Positions 26,249 through 34,777 of a DNA stretch of 62,900 bases are shown in pieces. The translations under genes and the position numbers were made by a program. The stretch comes from a virus. Numbering within the stretch: position 1 is the stretch's first letter; the number at the start of each line of letters is the position of its first letter. The notes below the pieces were generated by a model. It was given only the letters and a program-made list of their open reading frames with translations, did no database searches and was not told the DNA's origin. Location of the stretch: positions 1 through 62,900 of IMG/VR virus record IMGVR_UViG_3300031857_000168, one strand, 5' to 3'.

Positions 26249-26249
26249 C

Positions 26250-29096
26250 ATGAGCAACTACCCGGGAAAGATAATCACTAACAACGCTGATATCGGCTAT
26301 TCCGTTGTGTTTGACGGGACGGGGGATTATCTCTTTACAACAGGTGCCGCACTCGACACGGGCGCTGGAACAGCGGATATTACTTTTGAGTGTTGGGTGT
26401 ATAACAGAGGGTATTCCGGAAGCCAATATGGACGAGGCATTTTAGTTTTTTACCCATCTGCTGCTTATAATACAGACCGTTTGATGGTACGACTGGACTT
26501 TAACTCAAACGCGATTAACTGTTATTTAATTGTTGGTAGCGCCGCACAGTGGGGGATTAGCGGGACTAATTCGACTAGTTTGGCTACAGTTAACGCATGG
26601 ACGCATGTAGCACTTGTTCGTTCTTCACAGACTTTCAGGTTGTATATCAACGGAGTACTTGATACTACACTGCCAGCAACCACTGTAAGTCTTAATACCT
26701 TTGACACTTTTAATATTGGTAGAACGCAAGATGGGACGGTTCCTGATTTCGACGGCTATATATCTAATTTTAGATATGTCAAAAACACCGCCCTTTACAC
26801 CGCTGCGTTCACGCCTCCAACCCAGCTACTAAACATCACCAACACACAACTACTTACCTGCAACTCTCCGGCAATAGTTGACCAGAGTACCAACGCATTT
26901 GTCATCACAGCCAACGGCAACGCAGCAGTCAGCACCTTCACGCCCTTTGCCGCTTACAACCCTTACACCCCGGAACTTGGTTCAGCCTCGTCGGGGATAT
27001 GGTCTCTGAACGAGTTGATGGAACAAACACTGACTCGTCGTTCAAATAATTATGACCCTTACTTTACGTACAACTCACTTCTAATCCATGGAGCCGGTAC
27101 TGACGGTGCGCAGAACAATACTTTCTTGGACAGCAGCACCGCGAATAGCGGTAGTCCTTGGTCGCTAACGCGTAACGGTAATGTATACCAAGGTGCATTC
27201 ACTCCGTTCACTCGCACGGGCTGGAGCGTATACCTTGACGGTAACGTAAATATAAACAATCCAGCTGGATTGCCTACTGCTTTTGCTGGCTGGGGTGGGC
27301 GGACCAGAACTTTTGAGATGTGGTTATACAGAGAAGATTCTACTGCTGGGTGCAATTTACAGACGGCCTATGCTGCTGTTGTTGCTAACGGCCGCTGGAC
27401 AATAACTATAGACGCTAGTAGCCGACTTGATTTTGGTTGGACAACTAGCACAAGCAGCCAAGAAAGTGTTCAAACCGTAAACACCGTCCCTGTAGGTTCT
27501 TGGTGTCACATAGCCGTAGTAGTAGATTCTACGACTTCTACAAACACTACTATTCGCTTGTTTATAAACGGAGCGATGGAAACTTTTACTGGTAAAAATC
27601 TATCTACTCAAACATCTACCTACGGTTGGCAAAGTCTTTTTGGTTATGCGAGTTACACTTACGGCGCACCGGCGGGTTATTTCTCTAATTTGCGTTGGAG
27701 CAACAATCTTCGCTATACCTCGTCTTTTGCGCCCCCTACAGCAAATTTTACAAACGATGCAAATACGCTATACCTGATTGCCCAAGATTACAGATTAAGA
27801 GATAGAAGCAGCAACGCTTACACAGTTACTGTGGCTGCGGGAACCCCGCGCATAATGCCATTTGGTCCGTTTAACGCAAATACTTTAACTGCCTATCGCG
27901 ACACTACTGTTGGAGGAAGCGGCTTTTTCCCGGGCAGCGGTTCAAGCTATGTGGTTACAACGGATAGTTCAACCGCGTTTTTGCCGCAAACCACTACTAC
28001 GCCGTTCACTATTGAGTGCTGGGTTTATAACACGGGCACTAGCTCGACAGTGCTGTACGCTGCTATAGCCGTTGACAATTATGCTTACACCCTTGGTTTC
28101 GGTAGTGCCGTAGGAACCTATGACTCTACGCAAACACCGTGGTTTGGCGTGTACGGCTTTGGTTGGTCTGGTCTTCGATCCACGACACCAATACCGCTAA
28201 ATGCTTGGACTCACATTGCTTGTGTATTCACCGGCTCCACTTGCTACATATATCAAGACGGTGTCATGACTGCTTCGGGCGGCCCGAGTACATGGGAAGT
28301 TAAAACCGCTGGTAAAGTTCGTATTGGTTGTCGCCCCGACGCTGGTACCGATACATTTACCGGGTACATAGCTGGCGCGCGAGTTGTCATAGGCAGTAAC
28401 TTATACCCAAGTGGCACCACGTTCACTCCGCCTACCGCGCCGCCTACAAACATCACAAACACTAAGCTGCTGCTGAACTTTACTAACGCAGCAGTTATAG
28501 ATTCCACAGGGTTGAACATAATTGATACTGTCGGGCAAGGACAGATATCAACGTCGCAAAGCCGTTTCGGTCGTGGAAGCCTGTTTTCAGGGTCATCCAG
28601 CGGGGGGTTTATTGTTAGAGGCGAAGGGCTAAGTATCGCTTTTGGAAACGGTGATTTTACTATTGAGTTTTATGCGTATTTAACTTCCCTTGGTACTTGG
28701 GTGTTTGATACGTGCCCGGCCGGGGTTGTGGCTCCTACGAACCGAATATTATTGCAGGTTCAAAGCAGTGGTTCTGTAGACTATCTCACTTATCAGGGCG
28801 TCACTACTTTAATATCTTCAGGCGGTGGTGTTTTTTCTACTAACCGTTGGCACCACATAGCCTTGTGCAAAGCTAGTTCGCAAACCAGATTGTTTGTGGA
28901 TGGCATACAGAGAGGTTCTACTTACAGTGACACTTTAGATTATCCGGCACAATTAAATCGGCCAATTTTGTGCGCAGATGGTTACGCTGAAGGTTTTAGC
29001 GGCAACATTCGTATCGATGAACTTCGTATTACCCGTGGGTACGCGCGGTACAAAACTAATTTTAAACCCCAAACTTCTCGTTGGCAGGATCAATAA
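26250..29096 (+). CDS. LamG-array adhesin 2
   Basis: This 948-residue relative of the preceding gene starts two bases after it and also has about four LamG units (TFECWVYNR, FEMWLYRED, TIECWVYNT, TIEFYAYLT). A linker near residue 267-300 (DPYFTYNSLLIHGAG, then NTFLDSSTANSG) matches the linker near the N-terminus of adhesin 1, where the insertion sits. The pair probably arose by duplication. Role as for adhesin 1. Confidence 0.85.
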   Translation: MSNYPGKIITNNADIGYSVVFDGTGDYLFTTGAALDTGAGTADITFECWVYNRGYSGSQYGRGILVFYPSAAYNTDRLMVRLDFNSNAINCYLIVGSAAQWGISGTNSTSLATVNAWTHVALVRSSQTFRLYINGVLDTTLPATTVSLNTFDTFNIGRTQDGTVPDFDGYISNFRYVKNTALYTAAFTPPTQLLNITNTQLLTCNSPAIVDQSTNAFVITANGNAAVSTFTPFAAYNPYTPELGSASSGIWSLNELMEQTLTRRSNNYDPYFTYNSLLIHGAGTDGAQNNTFLDSSTANSGSPWSLTRNGNVYQGAFTPFTRTGWSVYLDGNVNINNPAGLPTAFAGWGGRTRTFEMWLYREDSTAGCNLQTAYAAVVANGRWTITIDASSRLDFGWTTSTSSQESVQTVNTVPVGSWCHIAVVVDSTTSTNTTIRLFINGAMETFTGKNLSTQTSTYGWQSLFGYASYTYGAPAGYFSNLRWSNNLRYTSSFAPPTANFTNDANTLYLIAQDYRLRDRSSNAYTVTVAAGTPRIMPFGPFNANTLTAYRDTTVGGSGFFPGSGSSYVVTTDSSTAFLPQTTTTPFTIECWVYNTGTSSTVLYAAIAVDNYAYTLGFGSAVGTYDSTQTPWFGVYGFGWSGLRSTTPIPLNAWTHIACVFTGSTCYIYQDGVMTASGGPSTWEVKTAGKVRIGCRPDAGTDTFTGYIAGARVVIGSNLYPSGTTFTPPTAPPTNITNTKLLLNFTNAAVIDSTGLNIIDTVGQGQISTSQSRFGRGSLFSGSSSGGFIVRGEGLSIAFGNGDFTIEFYAYLTSLGTWVFDTCPAGVVAPTNRILLQVQSSGSVDYLTYQGVTTLISSGGGVFSTNRWHHIALCKASSQTRLFVDGIQRGSTYSDTLDYPAQLNRPILCADGYAEGFSGNIRIDELRITRGYARYKTNFKPQTSRWQDQ

Positions 29097-29099
29097 GTC

Positions 29100-29438
29100 A
29101 TGCTTGAAGAAAACAAAGAAATGTCTATCGAAACTTCACTGGCGCTTCTGAATCACCGTGTAGAGGTTATGCACGACGATTTTACTGAAATGCGTGCAGT
29201 TCTTAAAGAACTGACTACAGCTATAAATAAGTTGACCGTAGTTGAAGAAAGGCAAACGCAATTTGCTGAAGCCCAAGAGCGGGCTTTTAACGTGATAGCA
29301 AAAATAGAAGAGCGGCTTACTGCTCTTGAAAAACGCGTTCCAGAAAATGACCGCGTAAAAGTTTGGGTCGATCGTAGCGTGATAGCTGTTCTTGGTGTAG
29401 TGTTTTTATTTGTTGTTAAGAAAATCGGGTTGATGTAG
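29100..29438 (+). CDS. XhlA-like coiled-coil membrane protein
   Basis: This 112-residue protein has an N-terminal coiled coil (VEERQTQFAEAQERAFNVIA) and a C-terminal membrane helix (SVIAVLGVVFLFVVKKIGLM). The layout matches XhlA-type holin partners. It opens the lysis and membrane-protein stretch. ATG 29121 is an alternative start. Confidence 0.7.
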   Translation: MLEENKEMSIETSLALLNHRVEVMHDDFTEMRAVLKELTTAINKLTVVEERQTQFAEAQERAFNVIAKIEERLTALEKRVPENDRVKVWVDRSVIAVLGVVFLFVVKKIGLM

Positions 29439-29450
29439 GAGGTTCCCAGT

Positions 29451-30170
29451 GTGGACCCAATCACCATTGCCGCCGCCTTTAAAGCCGCAACCACGGCCAT
29501 CGATATGGCGAAAAAGGGCGTGGCCCTATACAAAGAAATCAAACAAACCGGCGGAGATGTAAAAGACGTATTGCTTGATCTTAAAGATCAATTTAGTAAA
29601 TTAACCAACCCGTCGCAAGAACAGAAAAAGCAATACAACGAAGAAGTAAAAAGAATTCAAGAAATATCTACGGCAGACCCAAGACAAGTTCTTGACGATA
29701 TATGGGAGCATCTAGGAACTTTTGTAGATAAATACGACATCATGGTTAAAGCCTATGTGGCGTCCGAAGTATCTGCAAAAAAAGTATACAAAGGTGAAAA
29801 ATCTTTAGGTCGACGCGCACTGGAAAGATTAAAGATAAAACATCAATTAGATTCTATGCTGGCTGAAGTACGCGAAGAAATGGTGTACAACACCCCCAGT
29901 GAGCTTGGTGATTTGTGGACACGTTTTGAAGCAATGTGGACTACCATTGTTCGTGAACAGAACATAGCTCTCGCCGAAGAGATGCGGAAAGAACAGGTGG
30001 CGCGGTGGCAACGGGAAAGGGAGTGGGAGGAGGTAAAAGCAAAGGCGGTATGGATTGGGGCGGTAGTGTTCGTCCTGACATGGTTCAGCGGCCTCCTAAT
30101 CCTCCTGCGTCTGAGTCACACATACCGTGGTCTTTACTCATCACCTTGGTGGTCTTGTGTATTGTGTTAG
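29451..30170 (+). CDS. Unknown 239-residue protein, C-terminal membrane helix
   Basis: A GTG start behind AGGAGG encodes MDPITIAAAFKAATTAIDMA, then long charged helices and a terminal membrane segment (AVWIGAVVFVLTWFSGLLIL). Its last ~120 bases overlap another small membrane protein in a different frame. No family recognised; a lysis or membrane role is suggested by neighbours. Confidence 0.78.
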   Translation: MDPITIAAAFKAATTAIDMAKKGVALYKEIKQTGGDVKDVLLDLKDQFSKLTNPSQEQKKQYNEEVKRIQEISTADPRQVLDDIWEHLGTFVDKYDIMVKAYVASEVSAKKVYKGEKSLGRRALERLKIKHQLDSMLAEVREEMVYNTPSELGDLWTRFEAMWTTIVREQNIALAEEMRKEQVARWQREREWEEVKAKAVWIGAVVFVLTWFSGLLILLRLSHTYRGLYSSPWWSCVLC

Positions 30171-30343
30171 TAATCGCGCTCCCAGTAATGGGGGTTATGT
30201 ACATGGATATGAATAACGCTACTACGGCAGCAATTGCTGAGCTTGAAAGATTGAAAGAAGCACGCAGACGTTACATTAAAGAACTAAGAGGATTACAAGA
30301 TGCTTACGAAAACCCAACTCGCCCAAATGATAAAGGGCAATAA
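30050..30343 (+). CDS. Overlapping small membrane protein
   Basis: A 97-residue frame (MDWGGSVRPDMVQRPPNPPA) overlaps the end of the previous gene. It has one membrane helix (SLLITLVVLCIVLVIALPVM) and a coiled coil (AAIAELERLKEARRRYIKEL). A GTG start at 30005 would add 15 residues. Its end overlaps the endolysin gene by 44 bp. Holin-like or a spanin-type accessory. Confidence 0.7.
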   Translation: MDWGGSVRPDMVQRPPNPPASESHIPWSLLITLVVLCIVLVIALPVMGVMYMDMNNATTAAIAELERLKEARRRYIKELRGLQDAYENPTRPNDKGQ

Positions 30344-30929
30344 GTATGTTGATAATTGGTACGATGCTCTTTCTATTCTTTTGCCTGAGTACGATATTGA
30401 TTCTCCGAAACGTATTGCGGCTTTTATCGCCCAGTGCGCCCACGAATCCACTCATCGCGGGGTACCTTTCGCCGCGCTTGAAGAAAACCTCAATTACTCG
30501 GCGCAAGGTTTGCGCAAAACTTTCGGCAAGTACTTTCCGACAGATGAACTGGCAAAAGCTTACGAACGCAAACCTGAAAAGATTGCCAATCGTGTCTACG
30601 CTAATCGCTATGGAAACGGTCCAGAATCTAGCGGAGATGGATGGACCCACCGTGGACAAGGTTTAATCCAGCTGACTTTTTACGACAACTATAGAGACTT
30701 TGGTGAAAGTCTCGACCCAACGCTTTCGCCTAAAGAAGTGTCCGAATATTTAAAAACTTTCGAGGGGGCGTCCCAGAGCGCTTGCTGGTTTTGGGAGAAG
30801 TCAAACTTAAACCGATTCGCCGATAAAGGTGATATTCGCGGCATGACCCGCGTGATTAACGGCGGAGAAAACGGACTTGCAGACAGAGAGAAACACTATG
30901 CGCACAATCTTCATATTATGGGCGTTTAG
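30300..30929 (+). CDS. GH19-type endolysin (chitinase-like lysozyme)
   Basis: This 209-residue enzyme has the GH19 phage-lysozyme layout: FIAQCAHESTHR with catalytic Glu49, the downstream YANRYGNG, then THRGQGLIQLT and INGG. It cuts cell-wall glycan strands. No signal peptide is visible, so holin-dependent release is expected. AGAGGA precedes ATG 30300. It lies among holin-like genes and spanins. Confidence 0.93.
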   Translation: MLTKTQLAQMIKGNKYVDNWYDALSILLPEYDIDSPKRIAAFIAQCAHESTHRGVPFAALEENLNYSAQGLRKTFGKYFPTDELAKAYERKPEKIANRVYANRYGNGPESSGDGWTHRGQGLIQLTFYDNYRDFGESLDPTLSPKEVSEYLKTFEGASQSACWFWEKSNLNRFADKGDIRGMTRVINGGENGLADREKHYAHNLHIMGV

Positions 30930-31104
30930 TCTGGCATTAGCCGGGTGCGAACGCTACAGGTACCCTTGTCAGGACCCCGACAATTGGGAAAAGAAAGAAT
31001 GTAAAAAACCATATTGCACTACTACTGGAACTTGTCCTGAAGATGTAATGACTACTGACGATATGAAAGTGGACAACAATGAACCCGTTCAAACTAATCG
31101 ATAA
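30898..31104 (+). CDS. Cys-rich small lipoprotein
   Basis: MRTIFILWAFSLALAGC gives a signal peptide with lipobox LAGC (Cys17), followed by a Cys-rich mature part (PCQDPDNWEKKECKKPYC). The start overlaps the endolysin end. It is expected in the outer or inner membrane; its position suggests a lysis or superinfection role. Function unknown. Confidence 0.8.
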   Translation: MRTIFILWAFSLALAGCERYRYPCQDPDNWEKKECKKPYCTTTGTCPEDVMTTDDMKVDNNEPVQTNR

Positions 31105-31531
31105 GTTTTTAAGTCTGTCACAAGAACAGCATGACGCGGTTATTAAGTTTTGTATTGCGTTCACGTTCTGTTGCACAGTAGTGATTATGGTTGCCATCAG
31201 TCTGTATAGTGTCGTTTTTGTAACACAACCTATGCGGGGCATGGCGCCGGCGGACAAGCAGTTTTTTCTAATTCTGTCCGATATGTCGAAATACATACTG
31301 GGCTCGCTTGCAACTCTGCTTGCGGTCAAAGGGAAAGATGCTTTGCCCAAGTTCGTACCTGAAGGGTTGTCTACTGAAAAGGAACGACTGGCTGCCAGCG
31401 AACCGACAGCTACAGATAAGCCGAAGCGCAAAGAACCGCAGCTTGATCCTGTACCTGAAACCTTTATCATTACCGGGTTCCGTGGCAAAGCTGCCCCGGC
31501 ACCAGTTCAACATGACGTCCGCGACGAATAG
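31079..31531 (+). CDS. Holin-like membrane protein
   Basis: This 150-residue protein has two predicted membrane helices (VIKFCIAFTFCCTVVIMVAI and SKYILGSLATLLAVKG) and a charged cytosolic tail. Adjacent to endolysin and spanins, it is the best holin candidate, which would permeabilise the inner membrane. Other membrane proteins at 29100 and 30050 compete for this role. Confidence 0.65.
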   Translation: MNPFKLIDKFLSLSQEQHDAVIKFCIAFTFCCTVVIMVAISLYSVVFVTQPMRGMAPADKQFFLILSDMSKYILGSLATLLAVKGKDALPKFVPEGLSTEKERLAASEPTATDKPKRKEPQLDPVPETFIITGFRGKAAPAPVQHDVRDE

Positions 31532-31540
31532 GAGACTGTG

Positions 31541-31729
31541 ATGGAAAAATTACTTTGGGCTCGTATGGTGGTAACCGCAATCGCAAGCCTTGTGCTGGCA
31601 ACCAGCGTGCATGCCGGTGGCGAAATGAAAAAGGTCTGCCGCAAAGAAAATAAAAAGGGCAAAGAAGTTGAGACTTGCCGCATGGTCAAAGTCCATAAAA
31701 AGCTCGAAGGTACGGTTGTTCCAAAATGA
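31541..31729 (+). CDS. Secreted basic 62-residue protein
   Basis: MEKLLWARMVVTAIASLVLA then TSVHA is a signal peptide, followed by a Lys-rich, two-Cys mature part. GGAG lies six bases before ATG 31541. The stop overlaps the Rz start as ATGA. Periplasmic; role unknown. Confidence 0.75.
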   Translation: MEKLLWARMVVTAIASLVLATSVHAGGEMKKVCRKENKKGKEVETCRMVKVHKKLEGTVVPK

Positions 31730-32208
31730 ACCCGTACTTTATAGCCGGTAGTGTTATCGCTGTCGTGCTGGCGTACGGCGCCGGCCATTGGCAGGGAGAC
31801 ACTGCAGGGCAGGCGAAAGTCCAACAGGCTTGGGATAAGCAAGCCAAGGAACTGGCTGAAGCGCACGCGGTGGCGGTAGCCGCCGCGCGCGAGCGCGAAC
31901 AAGAACTTCAGCAAGGAGCGAACAATGACCGCGAAGAAAAGAATAAACAGCTGCGTGAAGCTAACGCTCGCGTTGCTGCCCTTACTAACGTCGTGCGCGA
32001 GCGTGCCGACCGTCCCGCCGAAACCGGTTCCGTGCCCGGTACCCCCAGCACTGGACCCGCTTCCGCCGGATGTACTGGAGCGGGACTATATAGGCCGGAT
32101 GGAGAATTTCTTATCGGGGAAGCTGCCGCCGGGCGCCAATGCCAAGCCCTCCTCAAAGAATGCCGAGCAGGGTACGAAAGATTTGAAAAATTGAGGAGAG
32201 ACCCATGA
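31726..32208 (+). CDS. Rz: i-spanin (Rz-like)
   Basis: This 160-residue protein has an N-terminal signal-anchor (FIAGSVIAVVLAYGAGHW) and a long periplasmic coiled coil (AWDKQAKELAEAHAVAVAAA onward). A smaller lipoprotein gene lies wholly inside it in the +1 frame, the hallmark of Rz/Rz1. With Rz1 it fuses the two membranes in the last step of lysis. This shows a Gram-negative host. Confidence 0.9.
   Translation: MNPYFIAGSVIAVVLAYGAGHWQGDTAGQAKVQQAWDKQAKELAEAHAVAVAAAREREQELQQGANNDREEKNKQLREANARVAALTNVVRERADRPAETGSVPGTPSTGPASAGCTGAGLYRPDGEFLIGEAAAGRQCQALLKECRAGYERFEKLRRDP
31925..32194 (+). CDS. Rz1: o-spanin (Rz1-like), nested in Rz
   Basis: This 89-residue frame is nested in Rz (+1). It has a signal peptide with lipobox LTSC and a Pro-rich mature part (VPPKPVPCPVPPALDPLPPD), both typical of Rz1 outer-membrane lipoproteins. 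AAGGAG precedes its start. Confidence 0.9.
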   Translation: MTAKKRINSCVKLTLALLPLLTSCASVPTVPPKPVPCPVPPALDPLPPDVLERDYIGRMENFLSGKLPPGANAKPSSKNAEQGTKDLKN

Positions 32209-32450
32209 CCGGCGCTTGGACCCGTAAAGAAGGCAAGAGCGAAGCTGGCGGCCTGAACGAGAAAGGGCGCCGGAGTTATGAGAGGCAGAACCCGGGCAGC
32301 GACCTCAAGGCCCCGCAGCCAGAGGGCGGCCCACGGAAGAAATCTTTCTGCGCCCGCATGCGCGGAATGAAAGCAAAATTGACAAGTGCCAAAACAGCAA
32401 GAGACCCGGACAGCCGCATCAACAAAGCGTTGCGGGTTTGGAAATGTTAA
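32205..32450 (+). CDS. DUF6321-like 81-residue protein
   Basis: The protein shows the phage family pattern AWTRKEGKSEAGGLNEKGR, then SFCARMRGMKAKLTSAKTAR and a Cys end. The family is common in phages and its function is unknown. It overlaps the Rz stop and ends eight bases before the TAGAAT of the third late promoter, so that promoter's -35 lies in its coding sequence. Confidence 0.82.
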   Translation: MTGAWTRKEGKSEAGGLNEKGRRSYERQNPGSDLKAPQPEGGPRKKSFCARMRGMKAKLTSAKTARDPDSRINKALRVWKC

Positions 32451-32458
32451 GGTAGAAT
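32430..32458 (+). promoter_or_regulatory. Late promoter 3 (ejection-protein operon)
   Basis: TTGCGG, 17 bp and TAGAAT. The CCTTGCGCCC motif starts 11 bases after the -10, as in late promoters 1 and 2. The -35 lies inside the end of the upstream gene. Confidence 0.75.
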
Positions 32459-32483
32459 TTTTGAGGGGCCCTTGCGCCCTTAA

Positions 32484-32508
32484 AAAAGCCGCCGTTTGGG
32501 CGGCTTTT
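32484..32508 (+). terminator. Leader terminator of late operon 3
   Basis: AAAAGCCGCC-GTTTG-GGCGGCTTTT is a perfect 10-bp stem with a T-rich 3' arm, 18 bases before the next start codon. The promoter-motif-terminator-gene order is the same as in the two other late operons. Confidence 0.78.
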
Positions 32509-32525
32509 CTATTTGTGGAGTCACC

Positions 32526-34775
32526 ATGCCAACTACGACAGCGCAACCTGCAGCACTGACCAGCAGTCAACCATCTGCGCTTACTACAAGTCAGCTGTCC
32601 ACGATGGGTGTTACTGCGGCCAATCCGTACGATCTGAACGCCAATACCCCCGCTGGCCTTGCAACGTCTGCAGCAGCCGGAATGACGAAAGCGGACGTCA
32701 CCGGTTATAAGCCGACAGACGTAACTGCCACTGGATATAAGACCACTGACTGGGCTGATACAGAAAAGCAGACCGTTGCTGGCCAAGTGCAAGGTCTGAT
32801 CAAGTCAGAGTCTCCGCTGATGCAGTTGGCAGAAACTCAGGCCAAGCAGCAGATGAATCAGCGCGGCCTGCTTAATACCAGCATGGCTGTTGGCGCTGGC
32901 CAAGAAGCAGTCATCAAGCAGGCACTCCCGATCGCCCAGCAAGATGCTACGGTGTACGCCAACATGGCGAAATACAATGCGCAAATCGCCAATGAGCAAG
33001 CTGCGTTTGAAGCGGCTGCAAAGAACAAAGCTGTAGCTGACAATGCGGCTGCAGCAAACGCCGCCGCAAGCTTTGAGGCTGCGGCCAAAAATACGGCAAG
33101 CGCAAACTACGCTAAAGATTTAAATGCGTCTGTGTCTCAGATGATGGACATCGCATTTAAGACGGCTACCGCAAATGCAGATAACGTAACTAAAGTTCTT
33201 ACCCAACAGATTGACGCCGATACACGTAAGTATCTTATTGACGTAGAAGCTACTTACAAAAACCAGATGCAAGCATCAGCTTCTGCGAACGAGTTGTACC
33301 AGCAGGTAACTAAAAATATCGCAGACATCATGGCCAACCCAGACCTAGATGTCAAAGCTAAACAGTCGGCCGTAGATATACAAAAAGGTTACCTTAATAG
33401 CGGCATGCAAATACTTAGCGCTACGTCCGGCGTGCAAGGGCTTGATAAGCTAATTGATTTTTCTGGCGGCACCGGCAACACGGTGGAAACACCTACAACA
33501 CCAACCCCGGGATATAAACCTCCAGCGGCCTTAACTGGCGGCGCAAACTTCCAAAGTGTTTCAAAACAATTCGGTGATACGTTAAATACCGGCGGAGGCG
33601 TTACTGTTGATGCTAAAGGTGTTGCTACCTTAAATTACAAAGACCCTATTAGCGGCGCAGCTAACAAATTCACTTTGCCTTCGGGTTCATATTACGACCC
33701 AGATAAAAACCAAATTGTTGATTCGACAGGCAAACAGGTCGCTGTACCCAGCGGGTTGCTTTCTGGCGCAATGTCAGCAGAACAGCGAAGAGCTTTGTCG
33801 CCGGGAATTCAAGTCGGTGACTCTTTGGTTGAAGTTGAAGAGACGTTTAGCCCAACTGGAGCGAATACGGCCGGGGCTAAAATTGATGCAAAAGGACAGA
33901 TTACGCTTAAAGGCGGCACCGTCATACCTCCCGGCTCGGTTGTTGTTGGGGACAAAATTTATAAAGCGGATGGCACTCCTGTTGCACTTAAGCCAGCGGA
34001 TGATGTTAACTACCGTGATCGCATAACCTCAGCTATGGACGCTGGCGGGGCGAACCTTACCGGCGCTACATATAACGCTGATGGCAGTGTCAAGCTTAAG
34101 AATGGCACCGTTATACCGGCTAACGCTTACGCTAAAGACGGTGTGCTTTACGATTCGGCAAATAAACCGATTGCTATTAAACCGGCGGACGATGCTAGAT
34201 ATCGTGAGCGTATAGATACAGCAATGAACAACGCTAACGTAATGCTTGACAGTGCTACTTACAACACTGACGGTACTGTTAAATTGCAAAGCGGCACAGT
34301 AATACCAGCGGGCGCTAAATTCGTTAACGGCAAATTAGTTAATGCCGCTGGCGCTGCGATTACTTTAAAACCAAATGATGTAAACGGCTATCAAGAAAAC
34401 TATAGTTCAGCGCTTGAACAAGCCGGGCTTTATTTAGAGGGTGCTACGTATGACCCTAAAGCCGGAACGATGAAACTTAAGACAGGGACCGTCATACCGG
34501 CTGGCGCTAAGTTTGTTAACGGTAAATTGGTTAATGCTGCCGGCGCGGCTATCGCGATTGCTGCGAATGACAACGTCAACATCCGCAACGCAACGAACGA
34601 AAAGTTTGGCGGCTCTCTCAACATGGCTAACGTCAAAACGTACAACGCGGATGGTTCATTTACTATGACCAGCGGCACTGTAATTCCTAAAACAGCGGTC
34701 ATAAAAGAAGATGGAAAAGTGTATAAGACTGCTGCGGATAAGACGCCTATCGTTTTGAAAAAAGGTGATACTTAA
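32526..34775 (+). CDS. Large virion protein with C-terminal repeats
   Basis: This 750-residue protein starts MPTTTAQPAALTSSQPSALT (GGAG upstream). Its middle is long and helical with Ala-rich coils (residues ~90-280). The C-terminal half has about five ~55-residue repeats, each with (S)GTVIPAGAKFVNGK or a variant; the last two share KFVNGKLVNAAGAA although their DNA differs at third positions. First in the third late operon, it is probably a structural or ejected protein. Confidence 0.82.
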   Translation: MPTTTAQPAALTSSQPSALTTSQLSTMGVTAANPYDLNANTPAGLATSAAAGMTKADVTGYKPTDVTATGYKTTDWADTEKQTVAGQVQGLIKSESPLMQLAETQAKQQMNQRGLLNTSMAVGAGQEAVIKQALPIAQQDATVYANMAKYNAQIANEQAAFEAAAKNKAVADNAAAANAAASFEAAAKNTASANYAKDLNASVSQMMDIAFKTATANADNVTKVLTQQIDADTRKYLIDVEATYKNQMQASASANELYQQVTKNIADIMANPDLDVKAKQSAVDIQKGYLNSGMQILSATSGVQGLDKLIDFSGGTGNTVETPTTPTPGYKPPAALTGGANFQSVSKQFGDTLNTGGGVTVDAKGVATLNYKDPISGAANKFTLPSGSYYDPDKNQIVDSTGKQVAVPSGLLSGAMSAEQRRALSPGIQVGDSLVEVEETFSPTGANTAGAKIDAKGQITLKGGTVIPPGSVVVGDKIYKADGTPVALKPADDVNYRDRITSAMDAGGANLTGATYNADGSVKLKNGTVIPANAYAKDGVLYDSANKPIAIKPADDARYRERIDTAMNNANVMLDSATYNTDGTVKLQSGTVIPAGAKFVNGKLVNAAGAAITLKPNDVNGYQENYSSALEQAGLYLEGATYDPKAGTMKLKTGTVIPAGAKFVNGKLVNAAGAAIAIAANDNVNIRNATNEKFGGSLNMANVKTYNADGSFTMTSGTVIPKTAVIKEDGKVYKTAADKTPIVLKKGDT

Positions 34776-34777
34776 AA

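Noticed and set aside
20167-29096. Diversity-generating retroelement acting on the fibre genes
   Set aside because: No reverse transcriptase gene and no template/variable repeat pair was seen near the fibre or adhesin genes.
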